From Pirellulaceae bacterium (GTDB taxonomy: Bacteria > Planctomycetota > Planctomycetia > Pirellulales > Pirellulaceae), in the NCBI GenBank assembly GCA_030748485.1, contig JASMLW010000178.1, positions 1 through 41,895 of the forward strand: a DNA stretch of 41,895 bases. The letters are read 5' to 3'. Positions 12,301 to 18,617 of this stretch are shown here, in pieces (position 1 is the stretch's first letter; each line of letters starts with the position of its first letter). The position numbers and the translations under genes were made by a program. The notes beneath the pieces are model-generated. The model made no database searches, was not told the origin of the DNA, and saw nothing but the letters and a program-made list of their open reading frames with translations.

Positions 12301-15300
12301 GTAGATGCGACGAGAAACGAACGACGAGGTGGGGTCGATCGGCGGCAGGTTGTCCAAACGGACCGCGTTGTGGCCGGCCAGCAGTTCGACTTCCGACGTC
12401 GAGTTCGAAGGGGGTCCTTCGTTGCCGAGGTTGTCGACGAACACGATGCGGTAGTTGTAGGCGTTGCCGACCAGGAGATCGGCCGTCGAACCGGGTGCGA
12501 CAACGGATGTCGCCGCGACGAGCACGCTCGGCGGCGCCACGTCGGTCGACACCGGGCCGCCCGGCTGACCGCGTACGACGACGTTTTCTTTGATGATATG
12601 GACGATGTCGTCGTCGTCCCACCGGGACGAGACGGTCAGCGGTTCGAGCGCCTGGCCGGCCGGCGTGTCGATGCGAACAAACAACCCGTTGATCGAGTTG
12701 TCCATCATCATGTTGCCGTCAAAGTCGGGCCCGCTGCGAATGAAGTCCGACGAGAAGGCGCCGGACAATTGGAATTCAGACGAATGAAAGTTCGACTCTT
12801 CAAACGAGTTGGGGTCGGCCGATACGGCCGCGTCCGCTCCGTCGTGAATGAAGTTGTTGGCGATCGTGGGCCGCGATTCGTCCAGGCGAATCGAAGTGAC
12901 GACCTGCGGCAGACCGTCGACGCTGACCGTGCCGCCACCGAACGAAATGTCGGCGTAGTAGATCGAGTTGACGAAGATCGCCTCTTGCTCGTAGTCGAAG
13001 CGATTGCGATCGGCCTTGTCGATCGCGCCGCGGAAATCGATGCCGCCCCAGTCTCCCGCGCTCGCCGCCGGTGGCGTGTTGTCGGGGTTCGTGTCGGATC
13101 CGATGTCCGTATTGTGAATGGTCGTGAAGTAGGCGCTGGCGATCAGCGGTTGGCCGAGCGAGTTACGGATAATGTCGCCCGCACCGTCGAACAGACGCGG
13201 AGCGCCGAAGACCTGCAGTGAACCGCCGCTGCGATCGATGTTGGGCGATGAGCTGCCCACGCCGATGCGCGCGTTCCGCAACTTGAAAATGGCTCCCGCG
13301 TCAATCTGTACGGCCACGCCCTTGGGAACGTCGAACGTCGCCCCGTCCTCCAACACGATGCCGTTGAGACCGGAGAATCCGATCTGGTAGGCCATGTTGT
13401 CGGCCAACGTCGTGATGTCGCCGTCGGGTCCGGCGTTGCCGACGATGCGGAGGATGTCGCCGTCCTTGACGGAATTCGGATTCGCCGGATTCAAGGCGTC
13501 GTCGAGATTGCGGAACGGCGTCGTCATCATGCCGTTGCCGCCCGGCTGAGCCGCCTTGTCGACGTACACCACTCGTGAAGTCCCCGCCGCGGGACCGTTC
13601 GAAGGAGCCGCCGCGCGGAACCAGAAATTGAACACCCCGCCCGGTACGCCGTCGCTGTCGCCATCGAGCGGTGTCGACGCCGCCAATGCGGTCACGCCCA
13701 CCGCTGTCTCGTTGTCCGCGTCGACGATCGAGCTGTCCGCGTCGGGGCGGAAGTTCATCCGCAACTCGTAGTCGCCCTCCGTCGTGCCGCCGAAACCGGT
13801 GTCCTCGATCGTCGGGTCGTACTGGTCGTTGCCGCTGGCGGTCACGCCCAAGTAGTAAACGCCCGCCGTCAAATCCAACTCAATGAATGAATCGTTGCTG
13901 TAGTAGTCGTCGTTCTGAGCGATCTTCGTCCGCTCGCCCGTCGACGTGTCTTCGCGGAACAAGGCGAGGTTGGTGTTCAACAAGCTCGGGTCGACTTCGC
14001 GCTCGGCGAATGTCTCGGCGCTGAACAACCCCGTCTCGGTGACCTCAAAGCGGTAGAGGTCGATGTCCTTGCTCTCGGGTCGGTGGAGGAACTGGCCGTG
14101 GACGATGTCGTGGTCGCCCGGGAAAACCGGCTCGTTCACGTGACCGAACGACAGCGAAGGCTCGTCGCCCTGGACCGTACCCGGCGGTAATTCGTACGAG
14201 TGCCCCAGTCCGAGCAGGTGCCCGATCTCGTGGAGCGCGGTCTGGAACCAGGACCCTCCCTGCTCGTCGTCGCCCAACGAGGTGAAGTCGATCTGGTCCA
14301 TGATCGCAAGCCCGCTCGTCAGGTTGGCCGTCGTCGCCACACCCAACACGCCGCCGAATCCGCTGATCAGATTCAACGGAGCCAGGTCGCCCGTTACGAT
14401 CGTCACGCCCTCGGCCGCCGTCTCGATGAACTGGATCCCCAACAGGTCGCTGTAGATCTGGAAAATCTCGCGGGCGCGATCCTTTTGAGCCTCGGTGATC
14501 GCGTTGTGAAGCGGCAGTCCATTCTTGAAGCCGTAGTTGTCCTGGAAGTTGTAGAACACCGTCTGGACGCCGTCGATCGAATCCGGCCCCGCCGCCAAGT
14601 GCGACTGCAACGCCGTGTCGTCGCGGTGACCGGGCTCTGTCGACGCGCCGGGCAGATTGAGCCCGAACGACTGGCCGGCGTTGGTGATCATCTCGTTGAA
14701 GATAGCGCCTTGGGACGCCTTGCGGATTCCGCCGTTGGCGAATTGAAGTTCGACGCTCGTGTCGTTGGCGAGCAGTAACTCGTTGCCCCGCTCGGTTGGC
14801 GTCACGTTGAAGCCGGGAGTGTTGTTGACCGCGTCGCGAATCGCCGTGGCGATGATCTGAGTCATCAGGATTTCGCTGAACGTCACGTTGAATACAATCG
14901 CTTCGCGATTGGCGCCGACGCCGATCGGACCGTTGATCGCATCCTCAAACTCGAACGTCACGACATTGCCCAAATCGTCCGCGATCGTCAACAAGTCGCC
15001 GTCGGTGAACGTCGTGCCGTCCCCGATCGTCAACACCGGGCCCGTATCGAAATCGGCCGTGACATCCAACGCCGTGGCGAAACTCGATCCCGGATCCGCC
15101 GCGGGCGTCACCTGGTTTGGAGCCAGCGGAACCGTCTCGTCCGTGCCGATTCGCAATCGGAACGTCCCGGCTGAGCCGGCCAGCAAGTGTAGATCGGAAG
15201 CGAACGTCAACACGGCTCGATGCTGGCTCGCGTCGTAGTCGACCGACGTCGGTTGAAACACCAGATCGTCCGTGTTCCGCGCCGTGTCCTGCGTGAACAG

Positions 15301-16626
15301 CAACTGGTAGAAATCGGGCGACTCGGCGGACGACTCGTTCAACGGGTCCTCGTTGAAGTAGACGTGAACCTGATCCAACGCTTGCTCAATCAACCCGTTC
15401 ACAGTTCGGGATGTGGGCTGGGGAATCACCGAGACGACCTGCGCGCCGAGATCCAATTCAAAAGTGAATTGCGTGTCGACCCCGTCGTTGTAAGGTTCGC
15501 CGTCCGTGTTGCGGAGCGATGTCTTGACCGGGTTGTCGTCCGCGAAAATGTCGATGCGGTACGTGTCGTCCGGCAGCGATTCGGCAAACCGCACCACGAC
15601 TTCGTTCGAGAAGTCGCCGACGCCGACGTAACCCGGCTCGATCGGCACATCGTTCGCGCCGCTGAGAATCAACGACGGAACCGTGTTGCCCGAGATGTTC
15701 GTGGCGCCGTCGCCCACCGTCAAAGTCGCTCGAATCAACTGATTCGCGTCGGTGTCGTTGTTGATCGCCGAGACCAATTGTTGAGCTGTCGTTTCGTTGC
15801 CCGAGTTGGTGTTCAGGGTGATGTCGATCCGGCGGTCGACCGCCGACGTGACAATCACCGGCGATCCGGCGCCGCCCTGATCGGCGGAGAAGAATCGCAG
15901 TTCGATCCCATTCCCCTGCACGCCGGAAGCCACCGAAGTAAACAACACTTCAGCTTGGCTGACCCCGAAGTTGGTCGTCGCCGAAGCGGCGTTCGCCCCG
16001 CTGAGAATGAGCGGTGAATAGGAGAGATTGCCCGCCACCACCGGTGTGAAAGCATTGCCGCCGACAATCGACGCAATGATCAATTTGTTCGCTTCCGGAT
16101 GGGTGTTGATCGCGCTGCGGAGCTGAGCCGCCGTCGTGACGGAGAATGCGTTGGTGTTGAGCACGACCGTCACAAAGCGATCGTTCACCCCAATTGTCGG
16201 ACCCGAGGCGGCGCCCAAATCAGCCTCGGTGAAGTCGATGCGAATCCCCTCGCCCGACGGCCCCGAGTTGGCCGCCGCAAACTGCATCGTCACGCCACCG
16301 CCTGTGTTCAGGTCGGATGTCGCCGTCGCACGCTCAAACTGACCATCGAATCCGCTGCGAGTCAGCTGGATTCCACTCAATGTCGCCGGATCGATCTGGG
16401 TTGTGTCATTGAATCGAAAGACGAGATCACGTAGCTCTTCTGTACGCACATCTCCCGGTTGCAGCAGCTCAGTGCTGCTGGGCTGGACGCCGATAACCTG
16501 GAAGGCCAGCAGCCTTCGATCCTCAAGGTTCTCCAGACGCATCTCTCGACGCTGCTTACGTTTGCGTCGTTTGAGTTGCCGGATTTTCTGCGATCGAAGC
16601 GACTTTCGAGAACGACGGATGGTCAT
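307..16626 (-). CDS. Giant secreted mosaic protein: matrixin-type protease, PPC, beta-helix, FEFD modules, GEVED, dockerin-like
   Basis: About 5,439 residues, starting at the ATG at 16626 (GAGGGG upstream) rather than 28 codons earlier, because this places the basic leader and LEDRRLLAF (residues 34-42) at the N terminus. That leader is typical of large planctomycete extracellular proteins. Order: two related modules of about 100 residues (112-326); a matrixin-like protease region (about 697-820) with HEIGHLLGLGH at 799-809, the HExxHxxGxxH zinc site; a PPC-like domain (about 851-955); beta-helix-like stretches (about 1086-1145, 1498 on, 4254-4397); further PPC-like domains (about 2183, 3616-3726, 4130-4231); beta-propeller-like segments; scattered FEFD modules, four clustered at about 4628-4915; a GEVED domain (about 5068-5234); and a dockerin I-like calcium loop pair (about 5244-5321). 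The tail ends DVFARLDG. Family knowledge predicts a cell-surface or secreted protein. Protease activity and substrate are inferred. The frame is unbroken. Confidence 0.9.
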   Translation of the reverse strand: MTIRRSRKSLRSQKIRQLKRRKRKQRREMRLENLEDRRLLAFQVIGVQPSSTELLQPGDVRTEELRDLVFRFNDTTQIDPATLSGIQLTRSGFDGQFERATATSDLNTGGGVTMQFAAANSGPSGEGIRIDFTEADLGAASGPTIGVNDRFVTVVLNTNAFSVTTAAQLRSAINTHPEANKLIIASIVGGNAFTPVVAGNLSYSPLILSGANAASATTNFGVSQAEVLFTSVASGVQGNGIELRFFSADQGGAGSPVIVTSAVDRRIDITLNTNSGNETTAQQLVSAINNDTDANQLIRATLTVGDGATNISGNTVPSLILSGANDVPIEPGYVGVGDFSNEVVVRFAESLPDDTYRIDIFADDNPVKTSLRNTDGEPYNDGVDTQFTFELDLGAQVVSVIPQPTSRTVNGLIEQALDQVHVYFNEDPLNESSAESPDFYQLLFTQDTARNTDDLVFQPTSVDYDASQHRAVLTFASDLHLLAGSAGTFRLRIGTDETVPLAPNQVTPAADPGSSFATALDVTADFDTGPVLTIGDGTTFTDGDLLTIADDLGNVVTFEFEDAINGPIGVGANREAIVFNVTFSEILMTQIIATAIRDAVNNTPGFNVTPTERGNELLLANDTSVELQFANGGIRKASQGAIFNEMITNAGQSFGLNLPGASTEPGHRDDTALQSHLAAGPDSIDGVQTVFYNFQDNYGFKNGLPLHNAITEAQKDRAREIFQIYSDLLGIQFIETAAEGVTIVTGDLAPLNLISGFGGVLGVATTANLTSGLAIMDQIDFTSLGDDEQGGSWFQTALHEIGHLLGLGHSYELPPGTVQGDEPSLSFGHVNEPVFPGDHDIVHGQFLHRPESKDIDLYRFEVTETGLFSAETFAEREVDPSLLNTNLALFREDTSTGERTKIAQNDDYYSNDSFIELDLTAGVYYLGVTASGNDQYDPTIEDTGFGGTTEGDYELRMNFRPDADSSIVDADNETAVGVTALAASTPLDGDSDGVPGGVFNFWFRAAAPSNGPAAGTSRVVYVDKAAQPGGNGMMTTPFRNLDDALNPANPNSVKDGDILRIVGNAGPDGDITTLADNMAYQIGFSGLNGIVLEDGATFDVPKGVAVQIDAGAIFKLRNARIGVGSSSPNIDRSGGSLQVFGAPRLFDGAGDIIRNSLGQPLIASAYFTTIHNTDIGSDTNPDNTPPAASAGDWGGIDFRGAIDKADRNRFDYEQEAIFVNSIYYADISFGGGTVSVDGLPQVVTSIRLDESRPTIANNFIHDGADAAVSADPNSFEESNFHSSEFQLSGAFSSDFIRSGPDFDGNMMMDNSINGLFVRIDTPAGQALEPLTVSSRWDDDDIVHIIKENVVVRGQPGGPVSTDVAPPSVLVAATSVVAPGSTADLLVGNAYNYRIVFVDNLGNEGPPSNSTSEVELLAGHNAVRLDNLPPIDPTSSFVSRRIYRSDPFAPGDGPTYAGPYHLVANINANDTVFVDDTASLGGLLTEFQRELRARLNARLRVDAGVVVKSQAAIIDVQMGGQFISEGNAGQNAVFTSLLDNRFGAGGTFESSDLSASLAAARGDWGGVVGNLGGNISIDNSVFAFGGGETRVSGEFRGFNVLEINQGDGRVTNSTFEFNADGTASNSGTGDTRFGRGFNESATIFVRGAQPIIIGNTVTNNDGPVISINANALNHTNVEDVGRSTGPIDLIEGRPGNHGPLVMDNRIDQNSTNGMVIRGQTLTTQSVWDDTDITHVLLDSIEVPDFHTYGGLRLQSSASESLVVKLDGADAGFAATGRPLDIEDRIGGTLQIVGQPGQPVVLTALGDDTVGSGFQPDGSPQVDTNNDGVFGEDDQPPLPTGPEVNNGLLIDNDVPTNIVGHFEATPTNGGNISFNSGVTVQGLNSLAVNANFIFDFVNFADVGSNGSAIDLSTSTITQAPTLVADDVVESRGSFAGANGTVNWTARTSFQDGVAVLFNEITFDSTEAFGDLRFINYLDEDVQGILDDILYPTGTPGAADFRAFTLDNPERFGFSHGGFYQPGAELINATYDGWAADEFADLLTIIGGGGTTYSIPGNIDQTSLPPLIDPTLGQVYGPADVTTAFAWTLDPDASTATVTAFLELISGNSVVGAPDFTGAWGSVLIDQWANDRNVELATELEAGDITAPGPNGTPTSPEFLGSLAPNQKSGDENLRLGFEVHGLLSEPADVDVYSFDAEAGTEVWLDIDRTTMSLDTVVELVDANGTMLARSVNSAAEAADPQLLRDALPAATPLPDNHVNPLAKSQFNGVDNYTSNPRDAGMRLVLHGTPGQRNTYYVRVRSNSADLSNLAGGLTSGVYQLQVRLQETDEVPGSTVRFSDVRFSTDGIQVHGHPSHSFLGGEAGEPVDNFGFDTNDTSQTAVDLGNLLNTNGSALAVAGSIGSPFDPDAAHDADWYRIDLQYDSTQSSSQRVTPTSAFHAGVTFDVDYSDGLGHGNLNLYVFDADPATLQPRNLILVGRDSNIPDDLPGALEQLDADDLARGSFGALDPFIGTVMLPARGATTGPSSGAGTFYIAITSTAKQLVQLDQYNTANPDNPLLRLEPVNSLNRIVEDHIDGGITDRGSNIALPAVVPDFLHANSEVPYFLNDVSLFVSVDAGIDRSNLHLVDPFTGAQEGQVGRFPMDVGDIEFQAAGGGNLFAFTTPETGANDANTGNYLRIDPRSLTTTNLATNLGDDGIDTFINDPANPGTAIKPNNTQGVGIHFNAIDYANFGFGVSGWGVGNRGDISGDPLNDSPWSQNNLYEFVPATGVAISRGGRGDRQDSDNPFERRYFGAGTDIRERGRLNTSADPLSLGRFVLITSEATFSDPQGSTRLITDGATAPVTFSIDTDGDMISDFFFEFNAGPEVDVVHSPPTGVTIRDGDTFTLDGIPYEFDTGSVLVVTATDLPQQPAGRLFNDGETITITDDSVNTVVFEFNDTDAPGPPPQGGRVLINFRKNFNQAQMITAVINAINNSPETNVQAELLASTNRITLHNESPTIAATETTSGMIVDGAPGGAGFTIPVEEVMDLGEFGSAIETAFQAFPVNASIDGSRLNFRGALVGDFSQMELNRPGVFTTVAADGLVQPGFLPVDFDADDDEDDIAARIVTAAQGVGLNVTQLGGAVSFADGSLPFLEIRTVDPPLQVGGDAPGGNITGIADLGGRLWAVSDRGGLFEIIDPTSPVEGAFTDYIDSALDLRFGGPGGAAIQFAGLTRFPAATEASFESAADYSDKLLGIDVNGRLYAFDTTGALQPLLLDGNSSMDTGLGGVQGLAFSNLAANPWRNTTDRTGAGHGVEPIFDGSRTTQVGPNTNFRFGPYDFAGGAHGVLESEPFSLKGYSSHDFPMLYYSYYLDTENTNAASPGSGELMRDSFRVYVAGEDGIWHLLTTNNSDRAGLDEFDDEDFVTGIFDNIVNDVQENFDVGDNGAPDSWRQVRVPLAAFAGQENLRLRFEFSTAGDIDAGNANTVGQQLRALVASDLRDGQTFTVTDDAGFFGTQTVFELDLGITFVTPSPAAIEDGDTFTIHGQVFEFDSVGGLNDANATSIPFDAMTSPADLATVIAGILNGVDYTYTADLTVEPNDTMRADTNDIDHKAIDTGLLGGSDRFMASGVIGDNPELSINLAADVDLLQLDLNQGDVVTFDVDAATIGSGLDARLRLFDASGVELATNDTDGVTSDAFLNFTAPATGRYILGVSDGQNDAYSPMTQQSGTGLTTGAYDITIVINGFAGVTPHVNAHRLNLEGAEKADRTVVGGGQLLPAGTFEGSLGTTTVAPTVVGVPLNAGMTDVEVKEQLAIALADHYAGGVRSAVKTYGAVVMMLGHNVVEQDLGAFGIKQLGLSNPFNGFANADHMGDAFGDHSASTSFTGTTSTALPGSKRSQDNAHEGVYLDDIIIGFAERGETVEGGTANDSFLDLPVTQASEGTYTLEVRTSELYGPSTSPPLPTLLLDPIFGGRSFDSNDRIAQGVSIVAPFGYEVVEGSTFTISDGIDTVTFEYDDTAINDGVAPGNVEVPFLPSQSNSLIARTIATAINRDESQAVLDVTAGMSEGAQQSSRTSSLPPSSSPIVNLYGETVLVDGIGNLGATAIPESNNDVIGPPAFDTGLMLTGDATSNGVFVGNGDIGDRADISPGDDVDLFKLELDTGDRYEFEIVAANAGSGLDPILRLFDAFGTQVAVNDDTNGLDSFIDYTAVADGTYYLGVSSFANFGYDPAVDASGSGFSAGFYTLTIQPFGTTAPTSTVLEFDDSGDHNRQRQQGQVLIHSNVIRSALNFGIDIDAGPRSQPALSTLAGDLPHPGAVRNTDQINTSGLLPGVVVENNVVYDSGGGISFSGESIDSTGPAPYGRIVNNTLHRNAVGIEVSENASPSVLNNVLSRNTIGLDIDGSSSTTVVGGNLFRVNVTNSTTTVGSNSIVITDPNLELFINETRGNFYLAPGVPGIDSSIDQMNDRAAIVQVKAPLGIASSPILAPEFDVFGQLRTDDPDSPNQNGSGRDVFADRGAVDRADFAGPSATLVDPRDNDADGLDTNLSPNAVETAAVLDGFSIQLLDTASLVNPTNGVGIDDFTVTKNQVIVFRDGVRLVEGVDYRFRYSATNNTIRLTPVAGIWEPNHSYLIQLANDDVFVVSAPAGDDVIDGQTFSVTDTTGQTVNFEFESGYSAVVAETLSIQVPTEGGGLGGVTDRETFTIADGTGTTTFEFDNNGNVAAGNVPLVFTPISTAVEIAQSIVDAIIAADIGASPVNLGAGLVHVGVDATHGVNVSSAPSLTTSGTETGGVRDGDSFTIDDGTQILTYEFDRGDGLVNAGATTIDVTLADTYERIADKIVAAITAYSVALSPTHFGGGVIHLGGARLHVIDMTNSNVVLSGQPGVNPSFGIRVPSAAGLPLGIDDGETFRLGDGAQLPVVFEFDSDGVVVPGNSVVSFTANSTLADIANSVVTAISNVGLGLNPTNVGDGFINLANSTANHFFDAQTSSLLQLGAPGTAGAVPVNYLPTDTFTDAQMAVVITAAINSSSLDSVIATARGNEIVLAGVTDVNGIIEVFVEGVRDLAGNVLQANQSNGETSFTIAIGEGVDFGDAPASFPVSLAENGARHTIDSDFTIGVIADVDVDGVHSDSIADDLTGSDDEDGVSFSTVGGATGFLTPSYDGQMDVVINGVSGSQPGFIDAWIDFNGNGVWEFSEQVANTMPVVNGVNPVNFAVPTTAFLGEVHSRVRLSSTGGLGVTGAADDGEVEDTPVRIVQGPWHNAALFADVSGEGNLTAMDILRIVHVLAHGGTNVALPVDGVLVLPNTTINAGAGFMVDANNSGRATLADALMVVFEVANALNSGNPEGEGLLGEGEGGGLGFRQTLTSTTTSGNFLAPNSVQVAAPETATQRDRRDEFEPVEVEFRLPPRDVSAGVDVWAKDERNASFESVLDEIVGDVGDVIISDDPRDDVFARLDG
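1905..2745 (-). repeat. Cluster of four FEFD protein modules
   Basis: Inside the giant gene, four related modules follow each other at about 2745-2665, 2602-2525, 2314-2240 and 1976-1905. Each reads roughly DGxTFxIxDGxxxxxFEFD, and in the last three a GN or GA turn and an I-A-x-x-I-V-x-A-I helix-like segment follow. At least six more copies are spread through the protein (about 15037-14941, 8010-7945, 7894-7805, 6203-6115, 6095-6025, 4703-4620). They are repeats at protein level, diverged at DNA level. Confidence 0.7.
15650..16293 (-). repeat. Two-copy N-terminal module of the giant protein
   Basis: Two modules of roughly 100 residues lie side by side (about 16293-15985 and 15957-15650). Both contain a G-x-G-I-x-(I/L)-x-F segment, a V-x-L-N-T-N strand, a T-T-A-x-Q-L-x-S-A-I-N segment, and end in P-L/S-L-I-L-S-G-A-N. 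They are clearly homologous to each other. I do not know a named family for them. Confidence 0.65.
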
Positions 16627-17147
16627 AAACCAACCCCTCAGAGTTCCAAGACGTGTTCGGTGATCGGGCCCGGGAGGGCGCGCGATGGTGGTCGTTAGAC
16701 GCGACTGCACCCAAATTAATTCCCTGTCTCATCTCACTTTACAGAAAAAACAGGGGGTATAGGACATCTAGGCAAACAGTGCGCAGCAAATGCCACCATT
16801 CTTGGATTGTAATTGGCCACCAAGCGAATGCAATGAAAAAGGAGACTGCCCCAAAGCGGGCTCAGAACAGATGTTAGAGAGTCTCGGCCGAGAGGGCTGG
16901 GGAGTCGAGTTTGCTGGGTCGCCGGTCAACAAGTTGACCACAAGTTGTTTCAGTTCAACGACTTATCGAGATAAAACGGAAAAACAACCGCTGGCGACGC
17001 CGCCCGTCTGTTGTAAACCGTTCTGATAATTAAAGTTAGCACCGCAGCCGTCAACTCGGCACAAACCGACCCAGCTTTCCCAGTCAGCTGCGGCGAGGAA
17101 TCAAATTGTCCGCGATGCGGCCAAAACAGGCTGCGGCGAGCGACTGT
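16627..17147. other. Intergenic region upstream of the giant gene
   Basis: About 520 bases between the giant gene and the oxidoreductase gene. It contains an AT-rich patch (about 16714-16765) and a 16-bp palindrome (listed separately). Both flanking genes read leftward, so it should carry the promoter of the giant gene and the end of the oxidoreductase transcript. I found no convincing -35/-10 pair, RNA gene or small gene. Confidence 0.5.
16924..16939. promoter_or_regulatory. Operator-like 16-bp palindrome
   Basis: GGTCAAC-AA-GTTGACC has perfect 7-bp arms with a two-base spacer and sits about 300 bases upstream of the start of the giant gene. A further CAAGTTG half-like copy follows at 16941-16947. 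It has the shape of a site for a dimeric regulator, but no regulator is encoded in the window and the function is a guess. Confidence 0.3.
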
Positions 17148-18428
17148 TTAGACCTTCGGTTCCCAACCCGTCTCGTAATCGCGCTGCCAGAGCTGCTGTT
17201 GGCCCGCATTGTCTTGGATGTGCCCGTCGGCCGCATTGCATTGCACCGTCTCGCCGGTCCGCTGAGCAATGTTGCCCAGATGGCAGAGCAGCGTGCTGCG
17301 GTGACCGATCGCGATCTCGGCGTTCAAAGCCAACGGCTGATCGTTGCGGATGGCGGCGAGGAAGTTATCGATGTGCTCGATGTCCCCCCGCGAGGTCCCT
17401 TTCACTTCCTTCACTTGTTTGTTCGCCGCATCGAAGATTCGGTGCGTCCCGTTGGAGTCGAGGTCCAGGGCCCCTTCGGCGCCTAGAAAGGTGACAAATC
17501 CACCACCGTGGCGGTGACAACTGAGTCCTCGCCAGTGGATCGACACTCCGCCGTCAAACTCATAGCTGACGTGATGGGTGTCAGGTGTTTGTTGATCGTC
17601 GTCAAAACAGTAGCGTCCCCCCGAGGCGGTTACACGAATCGGAAAATCGACCTGGGCGCCCCAACGACAGAGGTCCAAAGTGTGGACGCCGTTGTTACCC
17701 AACTCGCCATTTCCCCAGTGCCAAAACCAGTGCCAATTGTAGTGAACGCGATTGTCTAGATAGCGAGTTCGCGGCGCCGGTCCTTGCCAGAGGTCGTAAT
17801 CGAGCCGCGCGGGGGGACTGGCCGACTTGCCTTTGCCGATGGACCCTCGAGCGCTGTTGTAGAAAGCGTTGACCGCGTAGACTCGCCCGATCGCTCCATC
17901 TGCGAGCGCTTTCATGGCGGCTATCGTCTCGGGCCCGCTTCGTCGTTGAGTCCCAACTTGAACGGCCCGCTTGTTTTTGCGTGCGGCGGCGATCATCAGC
18001 TCACCCTCCGCCGGATTGTGGCTGCACGGCTTCTCGACGTAGACGTGTTTTCCGGCCTGACAACCGTAGATCGTAGCCGGTCCATGCCAGTGATTCGGGG
18101 CGGCGCAGACGAGCGCATCGACCGCCTTGTCGTCGAGAATCTTGCGAAAATCGCCGACCGCTTGGGGCTTTTTCGACCCGGCGCCGGCGACCAGTTCCGC
18201 ACAGTCGCCGGCTCGATCGGAATCGACGTCGCAGACGTAGCGAACTTCGACGTTGGGGCGTTTGGCGAACGAGGTCGCCAGACTTCGCCCGCGGCTCAAG
18301 CCCATCACCCCCACGACGATTTTCTCATTGGCGCTTTCAGCGCCGCGGGCGGAGGTAGTGGAGACCATTACGGCGCCGGCGCCAAGCGCCGCGTCCGTGA
18401 GGAAGCGTCGTCGAGTATTGGTAGTCAT
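17148..18428 (-). CDS. Gfo/Idh/MocA family oxidoreductase with twin-arginine leader
   Basis: 426 residues, normal length for the family. The N terminus MTTNTRRRFLTDAALGAGA is a twin-arginine signal typical of exported planctomycete members. A Rossmann nucleotide-binding region follows with a variant glycine motif GVMGLSRGR (about residues 39-47), then CAAPNHWH and the conserved EKPCSHN that carries the family EKP motif. The C-terminal half contains NNGVHTLDL, usual for the substrate-binding domain. Family members oxidise or reduce sugars, inositols or related compounds with NAD(P); the substrate here cannot be told. The start has AGGA about 11 bases upstream. The gene stands alone and is divergent from lutABC across a gap of about 190 bases. 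Confidence 0.9.
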   Translation of the reverse strand: MTTNTRRRFLTDAALGAGAVMVSTTSARGAESANEKIVVGVMGLSRGRSLATSFAKRPNVEVRYVCDVDSDRAGDCAELVAGAGSKKPQAVGDFRKILDDKAVDALVCAAPNHWHGPATIYGCQAGKHVYVEKPCSHNPAEGELMIAAARKNKRAVQVGTQRRSGPETIAAMKALADGAIGRVYAVNAFYNSARGSIGKGKSASPPARLDYDLWQGPAPRTRYLDNRVHYNWHWFWHWGNGELGNNGVHTLDLCRWGAQVDFPIRVTASGGRYCFDDDQQTPDTHHVSYEFDGGVSIHWRGLSCHRHGGGFVTFLGAEGALDLDSNGTHRIFDAANKQVKEVKGTSRGDIEHIDNFLAAIRNDQPLALNAEIAIGHRSTLLCHLGNIAQRTGETVQCNAADGHIQDNAGQQQLWQRDYETGWEPKV

Positions 18429-18579
18429 GGGAGGGATTTCCTGTCAGGTGGGTGGGCGAATGACGACCGGCGAAGTCAGCGACGCCTAGCATAGCACCTC
18501 GCCCCAAACAGGTCGAATTGCGACGTTTGGCCGCCGGCGAGATCTTGACTGGGCCCGTCCCGCCACCGCCCGGGGCGTC

Positions 18580-18585
18580 TATAAT
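18580..18585 (+). promoter_or_regulatory. Candidate -10 box of the lutABC operon
   Basis: A perfect TATAAT stands 32 bases before the lutA ATG in an otherwise very GC-rich intergenic stretch. A TTGACT lies at 18545-18550, but the 29-base spacer is too long for a standard sigma-70 promoter, and no good -35 is seen at 16-18 bases. Only the -10 element is proposed. Confidence 0.45.
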
Positions 18586-18617
18586 CGCCCCTTTCGCCAA
18601 CCCCGCCAAGACAATCC

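Noticed and set aside
18545-18585. TTGACT and TATAAT as a full sigma-70 promoter for lutABC
   Set aside because: The 29-base spacer is far outside the usual 16-19. Only the -10 box was kept.
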